64,000 nt of DNA from Drechslerella dactyloides (GCA_020064725.1 JAGTWJ010000003.1:558001-622000); one strand, 5' to 3'. Positions 26,167 to 40,600 are shown, counted from the first letter of the stretch. Notes: generated by a model from the sequence alone, not told the origin. Numbers and translations: made by a program.

Positions 26167-29100
26167 ATGCCACCCCTCCCCATTCAGTTCCAGGAGCTTG
26201 TCTCGGTATGTTTTCCCAGTCGTGTGTGCGTGCGTGCGTTTATATGCGTGCCGTGTGCGTGGAGTTCCACGTTGTCGACAAATCGTTCGCTAATCTTAAA
26301 CTGTTGCTTCATATAGCTCACCTCCCTGGATATCACGGTATGCCTTCATCGACAGTTCGACCTGCACGACCATCTCTTGCAAGAGAAAACTTGGCTAACG
26401 ATGGCGACGGATATAGCCTGCGAGCATTGGATTCAATACATGCGTATGCCATCTCCCACAACCATCAGCATCTCGCAACCTTCAAACGGCCGCTGACCAT
26501 ACCGTAGACGCTTGAAAGCGACAAATACATCTGCGTGCGCGAGAAAGTCGGCGAAACAGATGGCGCCCAGCTCGTTATCATCGACCTCCACAACAACAAC
26601 AATGTATCGAGACGGTCGATCAAGGCCGACAGCGCCATCATGCACTGGAGTCGCGAGATCATCGCCCTCAAAGCGCAGCGAACCCTCCAAGTCTTCAACT
26701 TGGAAGCGAAGGAGAAGCTGAAATCCCATGCCATGCACGAAGATGTTGTGTTCTGGAAGTGGATAAGCGATCGAAGCCTGGGTCTGGTGACCGACACGTC
26801 GGTCTACCATTGGGATGTCATGGATCCCGCTCAGGCGGCGCCCGTCAAGATGTTCGACAGACACTCCAACTTAGCGGTACGCGTTTCCTGCTCTACCGTT
26901 TGAATCGAGGCGTTTGGCGCATTGCTAACGAATAAACTCAAATGGCAGAACTGCCAAATTATCAACTATCGCGTCAACTCGGAAGAGAAGTGGATGGTTG
27001 TAGTCGGCATCTCGCAGCAACAAGGACGGGTGGTCGGCAGCATGCAACTTTATTCCAAGGAGCGAGCGATCAGTCAAGCGATTGAGGGCCATGCCGCTGC
27101 CTTTGCGAACTTGAGAGTCGACGGCGGTACATCCGACACCAAACTCTTCACTTTCGCAGTTCGAACAGCCACCGGCGCAAAGCTGCACGTCGTTGAGATT
27201 GACCACCAAGCTGCAAACCCGCCTTTCCAGAAGAAAGCTGTGGACGTCTACTTCCCTGCTGAGGCAGTCAACGATTTCCCTGTTGCCATGCAAGTTTCCG
27301 AACGATTTTCTATAATATACCTAATCACGAAGTATGGATTTATTCATCTGTACGACCTGGAGACAGGTACCTGTATCTTCATGAACAGAATTTCGACCGA
27401 AACCATTTTCATCACGTCCCCGCACGACCAATCCTCCGGCATCCTCGGTGTCAACCGCAAAGGCCAAGTTCTCCTGGTCAGCGTTGACGAGAGCAATATC
27501 ATCCCCTACCTCCAACAGAACCCGGCCAACGCCGCTCTAGCTATGAAACTGGCATCAAGAGCTGGGCTTCCAGGCGCTGACGGCCTGTACCAGGAACAAT
27601 TCGAGCAACTGATGAGAACCCAAAGCTATGTCGAGGCTGCCAGAGTGGCGGCTAACAGCCCTCGCGGATTCTTGAGGACTCCTCAGACCATCGAACGGTT
27701 CAAGACTCTGCCGACTCCCCAAGGCCAACTTTCCGTCATTCTGCAGTACTTCGGCATGCTGCTGGACAAAGGTGGCCTGAACAAATACGAAACAATGGAG
27801 TTGGTCCGTCCGGTTCTCGCCCAGAATCGGAAGCACCTTTTGGAGAAATGGCTGAAGGAGAACAAGCTCGAGTGTTCTGAGGAGTTGGGTGATACCGTTC
27901 GCACGCAGGACCTGCAGCTCGCGCTTGGGATCTACCAGAAGGCGAATGTTCCTCAGAAAGTGGTCGCTTGCCTCGCCGAGACTGGCCAATTCGACAAAAT
28001 CGTGCCCTATTCTCAACATACCGGCTACCAGCCAGACTACACGGCATTGTTATCCCACATTGTTCGCATAAATCCGGAGAAAGGCGCCGAATTTGCTGCC
28101 CAGTTGGCCAATGTTGAGGGTGGAGCTCTGGTTGACATCGAGCGCGTTGTCGACGTGTTCCTCTCTCAGAATATGGTCCAGCAAGCGACTGCTTTCCTTT
28201 TAGACGCGCTGAAGGAGAACAAGCCTGAGCAGGGTCATCTCCAGACCCGATTGCTCGAGGTCAACTTGATGAATGCACCACAGGTCGCTGATGCCATCCT
28301 AGGCAACGAAATGTTCTCGTACTATGACAAGCAGCGAATTGCAACTTTGTGCGAGAATGCCGGTCTTCTTCAGCGCGCCTTGGAGCACTACGAAGATATC
28401 GCCGCTATCAAACGTGTGGTTGTCAATGCGAACCAGCTCAACCAGGAATGGTTGGTCAACTACTTCGGAAAGCTCTCTGTTGACCAAACTTTCGACTGCC
28501 TGACTGAAATGTTGAGGTTCAACATTCGACAGAATCTTCAGGTTGTCGTCCTCGTTGCGACAAAGTACTCCGAGCTGCTTGGTGCCCAGCGTTTGATTGA
28601 GCTCTTTGAGAAATTCAAGACCTTTGAAGGTCTCTACCACTTCCTCGGGAGCATTGTCAACGTCAGCAATGACCCAGAAGTTCACTTCAAGTATATACAA
28701 GCTGCTACCAAGTGCGGTCAGTTTACTGAGGTTGAGCGCATCTGTCGTGATAGCAGCGTTTACAATCCTGAGAAGGTGAAGAATTTCTTGAAGGAGTCGA
28801 GGTTGCCGGAGATGCTGCCGTTGATTATCGTCTGCGACAGATTCAACTTTATCCACGACCTCGTTCTCTATCTTTACCAGAATCAACAGTTCAAGTCAAT
28901 CGAAGTCTATGTCCAACGTGTTAATCCTGCTCGGACGCCCGCTGTTGTTGGAGGGCTGCTGGATGTCGACTGCGAGGAGGCGATTATCAAGAGTCTTCTG
29001 CAATCCGTCAACAGTGCCGCCATCCCTATCGACGAGCTCGTGGCTGAGGTTGAGAAGCGGAATCGTCTCAAGCTCTTGCTACCATTCTTAGAAGCTACGC

Positions 29101-31641
29101 TGGCCTCTGGAAACCAGCAGTCCGCCGTGTACAACGCTCTCGCCAAGATCTATATCGACTCCAACAACAATCCGGAGAAGTTCCTGCGTGAAAATGACCA
29201 GTATGACTCTCTGGTCGTCGGCAAATACTGTGAGAAGAGAGACCCGTCGCTCGCTCTCATTGCTTACCAGAAGGGACAGAATGACTTGGAACTCATCAAG
29301 ATCACCAACGAAAACTCCATGTTCAAGCCTCAAGCTCGCTACCTTGTCAAGCGTGCCGACGTGGAACTCTGGAACTTTGTGCTGAGCTCGAACAACCTCC
29401 ACAGGAGATCGTTGATTGACCAGGTCATCGCTACGGCGGTGCCAGAGTCGCAGTCGCCCGAGGACGTCTCCGTGGCCGTGCAGGCTTTCCTTTCGAATGA
29501 TCTCCCCGTCGAGCTTATTGAGCTTCTGGAAAAGATTATTCTCGAGCCATCTCCTTTCAGCGACAACAACAACCTGCAGAACCTGCTTATCCTTACTGCG
29601 GTCAAGGCGGACAAGGCCCGTGTCGCTGACTACATCGGCCGGTTGACTAACTACGATGGTACGGAGATTGCACAAATCTGTATAGAAAACGGGTTGTACG
29701 AGGAAGCTTTTGAGGTTTACAAGCGGAGCGGCGACCACGTGAAGGCTTCGGAAGTCCTTATCGAGAACGTCGTCAGCATCGACCGCGCCTTCGCTTATGC
29801 AGAGAAGGTTGACTTGCCAGAGGTCTGGAGTCGTCTCGCTAAGGCGCAATTGGATGGTCTTCGAATCTCCGATTCCATCGATTCGTATATCCGCGCCAAC
29901 GACCCGAGCAACTATGCGGAGGTCATCGAAATCGCAAGCAGGGCCGGGAAGCACGAAGAGCTCATCAAGTTCTTGCAGATGGCCAGAAAGCCGCTGCGTG
30001 AGCCGCTGATCGATAGCACCTTGCTTTTGTCCTTTGCCCGGACTAATAGGCTTCCTGACCTCGAGGATTTCCTTCAGACGACTAATGTGGCGGATGTCGA
30101 GGACTGTGGTGACAAAGCTTACGAAGAGGGTCTCCACCAAGCCGCCAAGATATTCTTCACCAGCGTCTCCAACTGGGCCAAGCTGGCGACCACTTTGGTC
30201 TACCTCGAGGAATACCAGAATGCTGTCGAGTGCGCCCGGAAGGCGAACAGCACCAAGGTGTGGAAGCAGGTCAACGAGGCTTGCGTTTCGAAGAAGGAGT
30301 TCCGTCTCGCGCAGATCTGCGGTCTCAACCTCATCGTCCACGCGGAGGAGTTGCAGGATCTCGTCCGACAGTACGAGTACAATGGCTACTTTGACGAGCT
30401 CATCAGCTTGCTCGAAGCTGGTCTTGGTCTCGAGCGAGCGCATATGGGCATGTTCACCGAGCTCGGCATCGCCTTGTCGAAATACCATCCGGAGCGCGTG
30501 ATGGAGCATCTCAAGTTGTTCTGGTCGCGTATCAACATTCCCAAGATGATCCGAGCTTGCGAACAGGCGCACCTGTGGCCTGAGCTCGTTTTCTTGTACT
30601 GCCACTACGATGAGTGGGATAACGCTGCCCTTGCTATGATGGAGAGGGCGTCCGACGCCTGGGAGCATCACTCCTTCAAAGACATTATCGTCAAGGTCGC
30701 CAATCTCGAAATCTACTACAGAGCTCTCAACTTCTACCTTCAGGAACAGCCCTCCCTGCTCACCGACTTACTTACCGCCCTGACGCCCCGTATCGATGTC
30801 TCCAGAGTTGTTCGCATGTTCGAGAAGTCTGACAACATACCTCTCATCAAGCCGTTCCTTATCGCCGTCCAGGGACAGAACAACAAGGTCGTCAACGCCG
30901 CCATCCACGAGCTCCTTATTGAGGAAGAAGACTACAAGACCTTGCGGGATTCCGTCGAGAACTACGATAACTACGACCCTGTTGATCTGGCCCAGCGCCT
31001 TGAGAAGCACGACCTTGTCTTCTTCCGCCAGATCGCAGCGACTATCTACAGGAAGCACAAGAGGTGGCAACTATCCATTGCTCTCTCCAAGCAGGATCGG
31101 TTGTTCAAAGACGCTATCGAAACTGCCGCGGTCTCCAACAATCCCGAAGTTGTCGAGGAGCTCCTCCGATACGTAAGTTACGACCTGATTTGTCTTTTGA
31201 TTGAAATCCGCTAACATTGCTCTTGCAGTTTGTGGATATTGGGAGCCGCGAGTGCTACGTCGGTATGCTGTATGCCTGCTACGATCTCATCCCGATCGAC
31301 ATGGTCATGGAAATCTCGTGGCGCTATGGCCTCAACGACTACACCATGGTAAGTTTGAGCGAAAAGCTTAGCCCGAACGACGTGCATCGGAGCATAACTA
31401 ACGTCTTGTGTACTAGCCGTTCATGATCACCCACATGCGCCAGCAGAATAATAAGATTATGCAGCTGGAGAAGGACAATGAGGAACGCAAGGCTAAGGAA
31501 GTAACGCAGCAGCAGACGGAGGATAACACTCCGATCCTTGGGACTAGGCTGATGTTGACTGCCGGGCCGAGCGGCAGCTCGTCTCCCGCGCCATACGCTA
31601 ATGGCATCCAGTCGCAGCAGACCGGCTTCCGAGGATTTTAG
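26167..31641 (+). CDS. chc1: Clathrin heavy chain
   Basis: Six exons: 26167-26205, 26317-26337, 26508-26876, 26949-31172, 31229-31348, 31417-31641; spliced 4998 nt, 1665 residues, close to the usual length near 1680. It is the structural chain of the triskelion that coats vesicles at the plasma membrane, trans-Golgi and endosomes. The N-terminal beta-propeller opens with MPPLPIQFQELVS and has the propeller-type segments (SIKADSAIMHW, EDVVFWKWIS, TGTCIFMNRIS). The rest is the helical clathrin repeat leg. The C-terminus has the proline-poor trimerisation end and the conserved LMLTAGPS motif followed by a Pro/Gln-rich tail. Exon 2 is only 21 nt and codes for LTSLDIT. The start is fixed by homology of the first residues and by the splice frame. 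Confidence 0.98.
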
Positions 31642-34600
31642 GCGGTAGTGTGGAGGAAGGATGGATCAAAGGTGTTTTCTTTGATTAATTATTTGCCCCC
31701 ATCCGTTCGGAGGACTTCACCTTTTGTTTTTTTCGTCTCTTTTTTTCCTTTTTTAGCTCGGCATTTGGGTGCAAATCTGCACTCTTTCTTTTCTTTATAA
31801 ATGCTTACCCATGAATTTCCTTTTCTTAATGGCTCTGAAAATCAAAATTAACGAATACGAAATAATTCAGTCTGATGTTTAATCCTAACTTCTGACACAT
31901 GCATGCTGGGCATTCTCGTGCGAGCGGGATGATCGGTTGATACAACTATGGAACTTGTCCTCCTCTGTGCGAGCCGCAAAAATCACGCCAGGTTCGGAGA
32001 GTTCGATGAACTCATGAAGCGATAGCACCACTTGATTCGCAGATCGTTAGTTGCAGTTGGTGGTTCTTCTCTGCAGTAGCGCTTCCGTATATGCGGGTGA
32101 TATTATGCTGCCAGACTGGCTGCTTCTTTTCCTTCGATTCCCAATCTCAAGCGAGTTGGCCGATATCATGCTAGTACTCGCTTCTCTACGGAATTTAGAA
32201 TTGTGGAAGTGCCGATATCCAGTAAACCACAGATCTAGAGCACTAGTATTGGATCCTTAATCGGAAATAGGTGTGGTATAATACCATTCAGTTACTATCA
32301 GCACATTTTAAGCATATCGTTGTAGAGGAATGCACAAAAGAGCTGTACAAAAAGGTAAAAGAATCTTAAGATCTTAACCGGGTCATTTTTGCTCTTACAA
32401 TCGTCCGACCGTTACAGAATACCACTAGTTTCCACTGATGTGTAGATGCTCAGTTACAATCGGTGAACGAGCAATCAAGTGGCTGGTATCCTATTGCCTG
32501 TCGCGCCTTCGGCAGCATGGTCACTCAAGTTGACCGACAGAGGCAGTTGAAAGCGAGTCCGTTATGCGCCAAGAGCGGACATGCCCTGTGACAGCGTGAG
32601 GGGATGTGGCGGCGCGTTCCGATTCGCGGCATCGGAAACACATTCCTGGGATAAAGAGCCGAGGGTGAAAGTCCGCGCCGGGTCGGTCGCCAGGTGGTGA
32701 GGCTGAGCTCATGAGGGGTAGTTGTCGTTGCATTATACTTACATTGATGGTCCCATCTCGACTAGTCGTTTGGCCATTCGGTATATGGTGCGTATTGTTT
32801 ATCTATTGGCCTTGTAGTTGAGCTAAAGTTTTCCAGACCGCAGCATTATTCGGATCCTCGTATTTGTGCATGTTGGAAGCGCCCAGTTCAAGAAACTTGT
32901 TCCGGTGCACTTTTTGTTAGTTTGTCAGGTTACAGGCGTTGTGGTCTGTTACATTTTGCAGGGCCTAAGGGTCGGACTACGGCGAGCCGAGTCCTCGAGT
33001 TGGGTGATGGTGAATGCGGGGTACAGATGCGGTGCGGAGTCACGTCGAACATGGGGCAGCTGAACCTTGCAATGTACTCCAGAGTGAAGATCATAGAGGT
33101 GTGAAATAAGGCGGGACTGGGGCGAGGTTCCCAAAGCTGGAGAAAATTGAAAGAACCCGATTGGTCTGTCTCGCGAGGCGTCTGGGGTCGACAGTGTACG
33201 TCCCGATGACGATTTCCCCTCGATGGACACCTCAAAATTAAATAAAATAAAAAGGCTGGACTCAACGGGAAGCTTGTACAAGTGGTACCAGGATATAAAG
33301 CTTTTTAAAAAATCGGTGGTACAGTATATATCTTGCATTTAAGCAAGTTTATAAGTATACACCGAGCAGATACATCGTTGGCTGCAGCGTTCAAATTATA
33401 CCACACCGCCTTCACAAGCCAAGACGAAACTAATGGCTCACAATGCTCCAGGCGGGTTTGACTTGCCGTTAGCTCTCACCTACGGGTCTTGGCTCAGTGC
33501 GGTTTGGTTCTCCGGGTAATTCCTGCTCCCCAGTGCACATTCCGTCTGAACTGTGCGGGTGTAGACGATGAAACCGGATTTTACCGACGCCGGTGGGGAT
33601 CGGTGTGCCACCAAGCGGACAACATGCATAGGAATACAGCGGTTTGTAACCGCTATGTTCAATTAATATTACAAGTAGATAATACTACTATCGCTGCAAA
33701 TGGTAGAGGTTTCTGGTAATATCATGCAGTTTTCAAAATGTCTAGCGAAGTAATGAATGGGATTCGTGGAGGCATGAAGCTCATGCTTGTGAGTAGTCAG
33801 GACGAAGTCACTCTCTGATGCATGTGCCTGAATCGCACTCGATATATGTCGGTGGAATGTGAGCCACAAGAGGCTCACGGTGAGTTGGGATGAATCTAAT
33901 GGATCAGGCTTAGCCTGTTTTTTTGGCAGGCGATGCCGATCACGCACCCGTCTACAGCGCCGTTACAGGTTTTCCTTTCGGGCGCTATTCCAGACTCATA
34001 TTAGTCAGTTTCAGCTTGTGGGGTGTCGAGATAAGTACCCGATGTATTTCTACCAGAGGGTTCGTACAGGCGGGGTAGAGCTACGTAGCGGTACTTTCGA
34101 AGGCAAAAGGATCGTCCTTCTATGCACGATCGATTCAGCCCGCGACAGAGCTAGTCTAAGCCTTGAAGGGCTCGAGTAAGACTGCGGGCCGTCTACGCAA
34201 CTGGCCGATAGACGAGGCGGGGTTCAGCGATTTAGTAATATAACCACCCGTGGTTCCTTGGTGCCCTTGCCGTAGATCTAGATTTCGCAGCTTGGCACGC
34301 AGCAGCTAGACTTAGTGTCTTCTTGAGTCACGATGCGAACTGACTCGTGCATGTATACATGTAACATTTTGTGAGATGAGGGCGATAAGCTGCGGGGGGC
34401 CAGCCAAGCAGCCATCGGGAGGCTGAACGGTATGCCACCCCCACTGCCCCCCACTGTCCAGGCTTTAGTTATGTACGTTATGCCATTAACGACGATAGTG
34501 CAAAGCTTGTAAAGCTTGTACCTATAAGGATATTGGTACAACATCGGTGTTATAGCAATAGAGCAGGCGGTGATCAAGAACGTACCATGGCATTCTGGCT

Positions 34601-36707
34601 TGCAGGAGAAACTATAACCCTCAGCTGATAGCTGCACCGATGGAACGCCTCATATAGCTATATTGCATTTGAGCTCTCTATCACTCACGGATCGGAGCTC
34701 CGGCTCCAATCAATAGCTACAAAGTTTCCTAACTGGTCCAGGCGTATATGTCTTGAAGTTCGCAGAAGCTAGCCGTTATATCCAGGTAGGATCACGCGTT
34801 GAGGAGTGTTAACATATTATATCACTGTATAATCTCTGAAACAATATTATAGGTTATACCTGATCAGTCTGATGCATGGAAATGGCAGCTACATCCGAGG
34901 ATTCACAGTTTCTTCATGCACAGCAGCATATGTCGTCAACAGACTAGTCCAGAATAGAGACTGCGCAATCGTTCTATAGCTGTGTGATCACAGTCACCTG
35001 TCTGTGAATGCCTAACGAGAGACGACTTTGTGTGAAGAGCTCATGTATATGCGCTGCATTATTCGTATGCTGTATGTCTGCCAAATGTGTGCATATATCC
35101 ACATCGGGCCATGACAGCATCAAGATGTATGATTGGGCCGAGAACCAGCCGATTTACCGTAGCAATACATACAAAGTATGCAACTAGGCGAATCGGGAAC
35201 GAGTACGCCAGAACGCTGAAACTTAGCTCGAGGCTGGAGCTATGGCTGAGGGCTCGAGTGGGAGCACTGGTGCTTTTAGCAGAGGCTGCAATGCGACTTG
35301 CACACACTTACATGTTCAACTCTTAACAGCCACTGTACCTTAATCTATCCAGTGAAGCTTGTACATCAGTTGAAGATGAAAAGCCAAGTAAGGTGGCGAC
35401 CGTTAGATGAAATTGATCATTTGTTTCAGTTACAAATTTTGAGTTATAAATGTGTTCTCAAAATGTATTAGTGACGCTGCATCCCGATCAAATTTAAGGA
35501 CGGGGCCGTTGTCTCCAACTCTCTGACTTCGCTGGCCAAAGAACTGGACGTCGGTTTTACAGATCCAACGACACCATTTGGTTAATTCTAATTGCGAGGA
35601 AGCTTGATATCAACTGGTCTCGCAGTGCCAAACCAACCAGAGGAACATATCAATTAATTGACCGTTAACTCTCTGTCATATACGGGAATTGTTGGTTGGG
35701 CCAAATGCTCACTAGTGAAAGTACAGAAAGTATTGGACATCGGGAGCTCGAGTACCCGAGTACGATCATTGGGTTCCTCTAGCATCTCGTATTCGCTAGC
35801 ATATGCAGGCTTGCCTCCACTCTTCGAGCTTAAACAGCGAGCGTCGGCGTCTGCCTCAAGACTATCTAGGTATATAAATGCCAATTATGGGCTCTTGGGG
35901 ACTACGGTTGATAAATTGGCGTGCATTTCCCGTCTATATCGATAGAGCTTGATCTTATGTGCGTGAAGTCTCAGGACTGCATATGCCTATGCCAATGTTG
36001 ACACGCCAGTGGTCAACGCTGGGAGGTTGTATACTGAATTAATGGGTTAGACTACGGATTCATGATACTCTCTCTACTCGAATGGGGATGACATTCCGAT
36101 GCATGAGAACAGCTGTCGAATATACCTCAAGTCGCGATTTGGTCGGCTTCAACACTAGCTATATTTGCATGCTGCGACAGAAAACGTTGCAAGATGCCAT
36201 ATTAGTTACCAATTTGCACGCTCAAAGTATTTAAAAAAAACTGCAGTCAACGTTGATAGTTGATCAGGCAGGATTAACGTGTCGTGCTGGTAAGATCATA
36301 AACTGCAGCTATGTACTGTGAGCTGAAATCACGCCTTTTGCAAAATTTTCGGACTTTTCAAAATGCCCTAGCCTCTGTAAATGCCGAAAGCACTGTAGGA
36401 TTATGCCTCCTTCTTGCTTGCTCCCAAAACCCCTATTACGTAAGTTACGCCCACACAAATTATCGACAATCAATTCTCCGCAAAGCGAATTGTCGCAATC
36501 TACCATGCATCGAGCTCGGGTATCGCCCGTCATTCTGGCTATACGGTCACGTCAATCAAACGCCAAATATTTTTCAGTATTGCGCGGTAAGAGATAATTG
36601 TGCATGGATATAACACTCGTGGAAGAAATTGCAAAGCTAACGATCTATTAACTTTCAACTGTAGGATAACTACCAGACGATGTTGCCGTTATACAGGAGC
36701 GCCGTGA
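31642..36707. other. Gene-poor block after clathrin
   Basis: The first 200-300 bases hold the T-rich clathrin 3' UTR. After that I see no supported gene for about 5 kb. A chance cluster of restriction-type palindromes (AGATCT, TCTAGA, ACTAGT, GGATCC) lies at about 32229-32256. Short frames show no domain. Confidence 0.45.
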
Positions 36708-37457
36708 CCATCCTGCCAGAGTCATAGCAGCGTTACTTTCTCGGAAACCGCGAGACGGCTTCTTCGATCGAAACCGGGTGGCCTGGCGTTCAATCGGCCT
36801 ACGCGAATACTTGTAGCCCATCGCTGTATTCTGGTGCTTTGCGGCTGCGTCGGTGCAGTGGCCGCGGCATCTACGATTACAGTCGCGGCATACACAGTCG
36901 CATAATACACAGTCAGAGCAATCACGGTCTACACTCCAGCTCACATAGTTGCCGGAGCGGCCACTGATGCCTTCCGCTCGTGGTGGTCAGGAGTACACCG
37001 CAATCACTGCCTCTTCGAGAGCGTTGGGCCTGACGATGCAGGATCTGCAAGTCAGGGGCAGTTCGCTGCCCTGTCCGGATCAATATCTGACGGCTTTCTG
37101 ACCCGCGAATATTTTCGCCCGATCCCCTCTGCTGATCCGATCAGCTTTGAGGAGTCACGGCAGCCCGCATAACTTTTTCGCAAGTCGAGGGGTAGATGGT
37201 TACTCCTGCGTTCAAGTGCTCTCCCGCCCTTTGACGTGTTCCGAACCCAGGACTTGCACAAAATTTTGGGATCTTCGTGTAGCCTGGTCGTGCAGACCAG
37301 GTCTAGTCCATTGATCAGCGGCGGGTTGACTCCATGTGAGGAGATTTCCCGCTCGAGGCTAAAGAATTGTTCTTTGCCCACATTGTCATGGCCAAGCTCA
37401 ATTGACTTGCCATTACAAGATCGTGGGCTCATGCCTTCTGAGAGTTGCGGGAAGATG
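36708..37457 (+). pseudogene. Possible decayed protein-coding region
   Basis: One plus-strand frame runs for 250 codons with only two stops, at 36903-36905 (TAA) and 37170-37172 (TAA). The first segment contains a hydrophobic stretch around RILVAHRCILVLCGCVGAV, which looks like a membrane span or signal anchor. The second contains DAFRSWWSGVHRNHCLFES and DGFLTREYFRPIPSADP, with ordinary protein-like composition. No start codon or clear intron borders could be set. I do not recognise a family. The opposite strand also has a 184-codon open frame at 37052-37606. The two frames cannot both be genes, and either may be chance. Confidence 0.3.
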
Positions 37458-37606
37458 TGAACTTCATGGTTTTCTACCAGTTTCTCTCTGCAACAGTCCG
37501 TACCCATGTGATATCCAGGCGGTCTGCAACGGAGAAGTGCATTCCGCGGTTGGCATCCTTCAATGATCAGCAACGTGCCGCACCTTGGATCCACGGAGAA
37601 TGCCAT

Positions 37607-40600
37607 CTCAGTATCCCGTGTAACTTAATTCCGAGGAATGTTCATGCACGGGATTTGAATCAAGCGAAGGGCTAAAAATTGCCTGCGTGTGAAGAAAAAT
37701 CCTTGAAAGGACCATAACGGTATCGATATAAGGCCAATCGACAACTCAGACCCGACCACGACTGCAACCTAGAATATAAAAAAAAAGCAAGTCACGATGT
37801 TACACTGCCGCATATGCACAGCTCGAATTCTTGCTCGGAACTTTTTCGCCGAGCGTTTGCAAGCGATCCAAAGTGCATGAGAAGCTGAGCCGTCCAGCGC
37901 GCTGCGATGTTGGCAACTTTTTTGCCCCCACCGGACGTTCGGCATCCGCGTCTTCAAATGGATTGGGAGTTCGGAGGAGTGCTTTTGGAAAATGTTGAAC
38001 GCATTGGAGCGGGAGCGAGCCAAGCATGTGCTGACAGGAGAACTTTCTACTTCAGGCGCGTGGCGTTGTTGGCAGTTCACGTTGCTGCGATACTTTTTCT
38101 TGCAAAATTGTGGGTCTTGTTGGATGATTGGCTTGTGCAGAAATAAATAGTGGAGGTGGCTGATCCAGAAAAGGAATTTGGGCGCTGCTGGGCATGGAGA
38201 GAGCTATGCAGTGTGACGGCCGCAGAACCTGGAAAAGTACCGCACCACATGACTAGGTACCTGCGACTAGTCACACTAGTATCTTGGTTTCCTGTAGACG
38301 ATCCGAAAGAGTATGCGGCGCCGGCCTTCGAGTTACGATTTGTATTCAAAGTACAATATACGAAAGGAACGATATCGACATGTACTCGTACCTTTCTGAT
38401 CTAGTATCAGAGATCTTGGTTCCTTTCTGAGATCCCATTAGATAATTACGGGGCTCTCGTACCTGGTTTCCCAGATGTTAGCGGATGAGTCCCGCTGGTT
38501 CCCACTAAGTGGTTTTTGGGGCTCAGAAGCTCTTGGCTCCTATAAAAGAAGTTAGACAAACACTTTGCGCGCGTAGAGAGCGAAGCTGAGCGGTTTTGTT
38601 CCAGTTCAACCCGTGCAAATAGCGTGCAGACACGATTGTCTTGCCTTGACTATAGACCACTCGTATTAATATTAGTAGACTTAATTTGCAACGGCAAGTC
38701 TGGACTGCGCGAGACCCCGGCCTCCGTTCTGTCTTGATCCTGCACCCAATGGTCAGCCTTCTGGAGAATCCTGTTCTTGGATACCGCGAGGTTACCGATT
38801 GCCTCCCATTGGGCTATCCTGACCGAGTGGATTCCCGTAGCATCCCGACAATTCAGGATGTGTGGGGTAGTAACAAGGTGTGCAACCATGAGCCTGCAGG
38901 CTAGTGCTCAGCCGCAGGTTATATCTGCGAACGCGATGCATCATGCAAGTGGCAGCTGCAACCCGGTCGACCCCGCATAATGGCGCTTGGGGCCGTGCGT
39001 GATAATGGTGCTCACTAGCCTGCTCGGTTGTTAGATCCGGAGGCCTGTGGCCTGACGGGGTGTTGGATTTCGGAGACTATGGCCTGATTGAGTCGACACT
39101 ACGGCTGTTCCTGGAGACGGCTACGGATAAACGACCGGTAGGGTCGTTTCGTCGGCGTCAAACTGCTATGGAAATCCGTGGGTACAATCACCTTCGGTGC
39201 TATCGGAAAAATGTCGTCGGCGGTTGATGTTCGGTAGTCGATCTTGTGCGACTCTCTAGGAACTATTTTCTTGACTAGCGCATTACTTTCGCTTGCACTG
39301 TGCACGCGCACGTTCATCTGACTGCCACTCTCCAGGGGTAGACCACCAGCTTTGAAGCCAGCGGCGCTGACTCCTTCGGAACGGCTCACGAAATCCAGGA
39401 AATTACGCCAAGCCCAAACCGCTATCCCCAGATGAATTGTCCCGATCATGCTAGACGGAATGGACAGCGCTCGGTTTCCGTCCGCATCCTCGACTGTTCC
39501 GGCACATGGAAGCTGAGAAAATGGGCGTTGCAACTTGTCTGGCAGTCCAGCGCCGATGTTGTGACGATTATTGCATGATGCATTGACAACGAACACTTCC
39601 AGCAGCTAGTGAGTCCTCTAACCGCGATTTCGCATTCAGGAATACATTTTCGAGGAATAGCATGGCGAAAGCTTTTTGTTGGTGTTTCGAAACGAACGGC
39701 ACCAGCAGGGTAGTTGAGTTTACGCACATGCGCGCACCACGAACATGGACTGGCGGAAGGCACCTCAATGCAACTTGTACATGTACCCATATGTACGTGT
39801 GAACATATAAATAGGTCCAGAAGAATTAATATTAGTCAATAGACTTGCTAATGACCAGATGGCGTCTATACCAATTGTAGACTAGTTTCACAGAATAAGT
39901 TTTGTCCCGGCAAGACGTATGCAATCAAGCGATTGTCTCTCTAATCGGGATTTTATAGTTAATTTGGACCTGCAGACCAAAGGGGAACTTCCCGAGCGAC
40001 ATCAATGCGCGCAAGGCTGGCCAGAATCCAACCTTGCACGCGCACGTTCTACTCCACAGACAGATCGATACCCACCTACCACATGTGTGAGGGATTGGGC
40101 GACGATTGATACATGATTCCATGCGTGCTAGATGAAATGCTCATGGGTAAATACAGTGCCAGCCGTGAGATATACGTACTTATACGACGAATACGAAATA
40201 TTGTATATTATCGTCAGGCTTGATATTAACCAAAGAACACTGTAGCAGGACGTCCGTGATGCCCATGCTCTTTGACTCTCTCGATTTCAATGGCGAATCC
40301 CAGCCATCTCTTGGGAAAAGCGCACAATTGGATTCTGCATCAGCAAGTTTGTGAATGCGGCTGCAGCCAGGGATCTATAATTTACATAATGCCCATGTCT
40401 AACATGCCAACTTTGCGAGGCTGGGAAATATTTTGAAGCTATAACTTTCAGCCGCATATATGCCTCTAAGGCCGAGTCTGTGAGGTGTGGGGCCATTGGC
40501 ATTGTCTCGACTGGTTGACTCTGTTTGTTGGCGCGCTGGCTGTGACGTATCTGCTCAGGAGGAACCCTCTGGTCAATGAGCTAGGATTGCAACCAAAGGC

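Noticed and set aside
29088..30671. 527-codon open frame antisense to clathrin heavy chain
   Set aside because: Shadow of the clathrin coding frame; no independent protein features.
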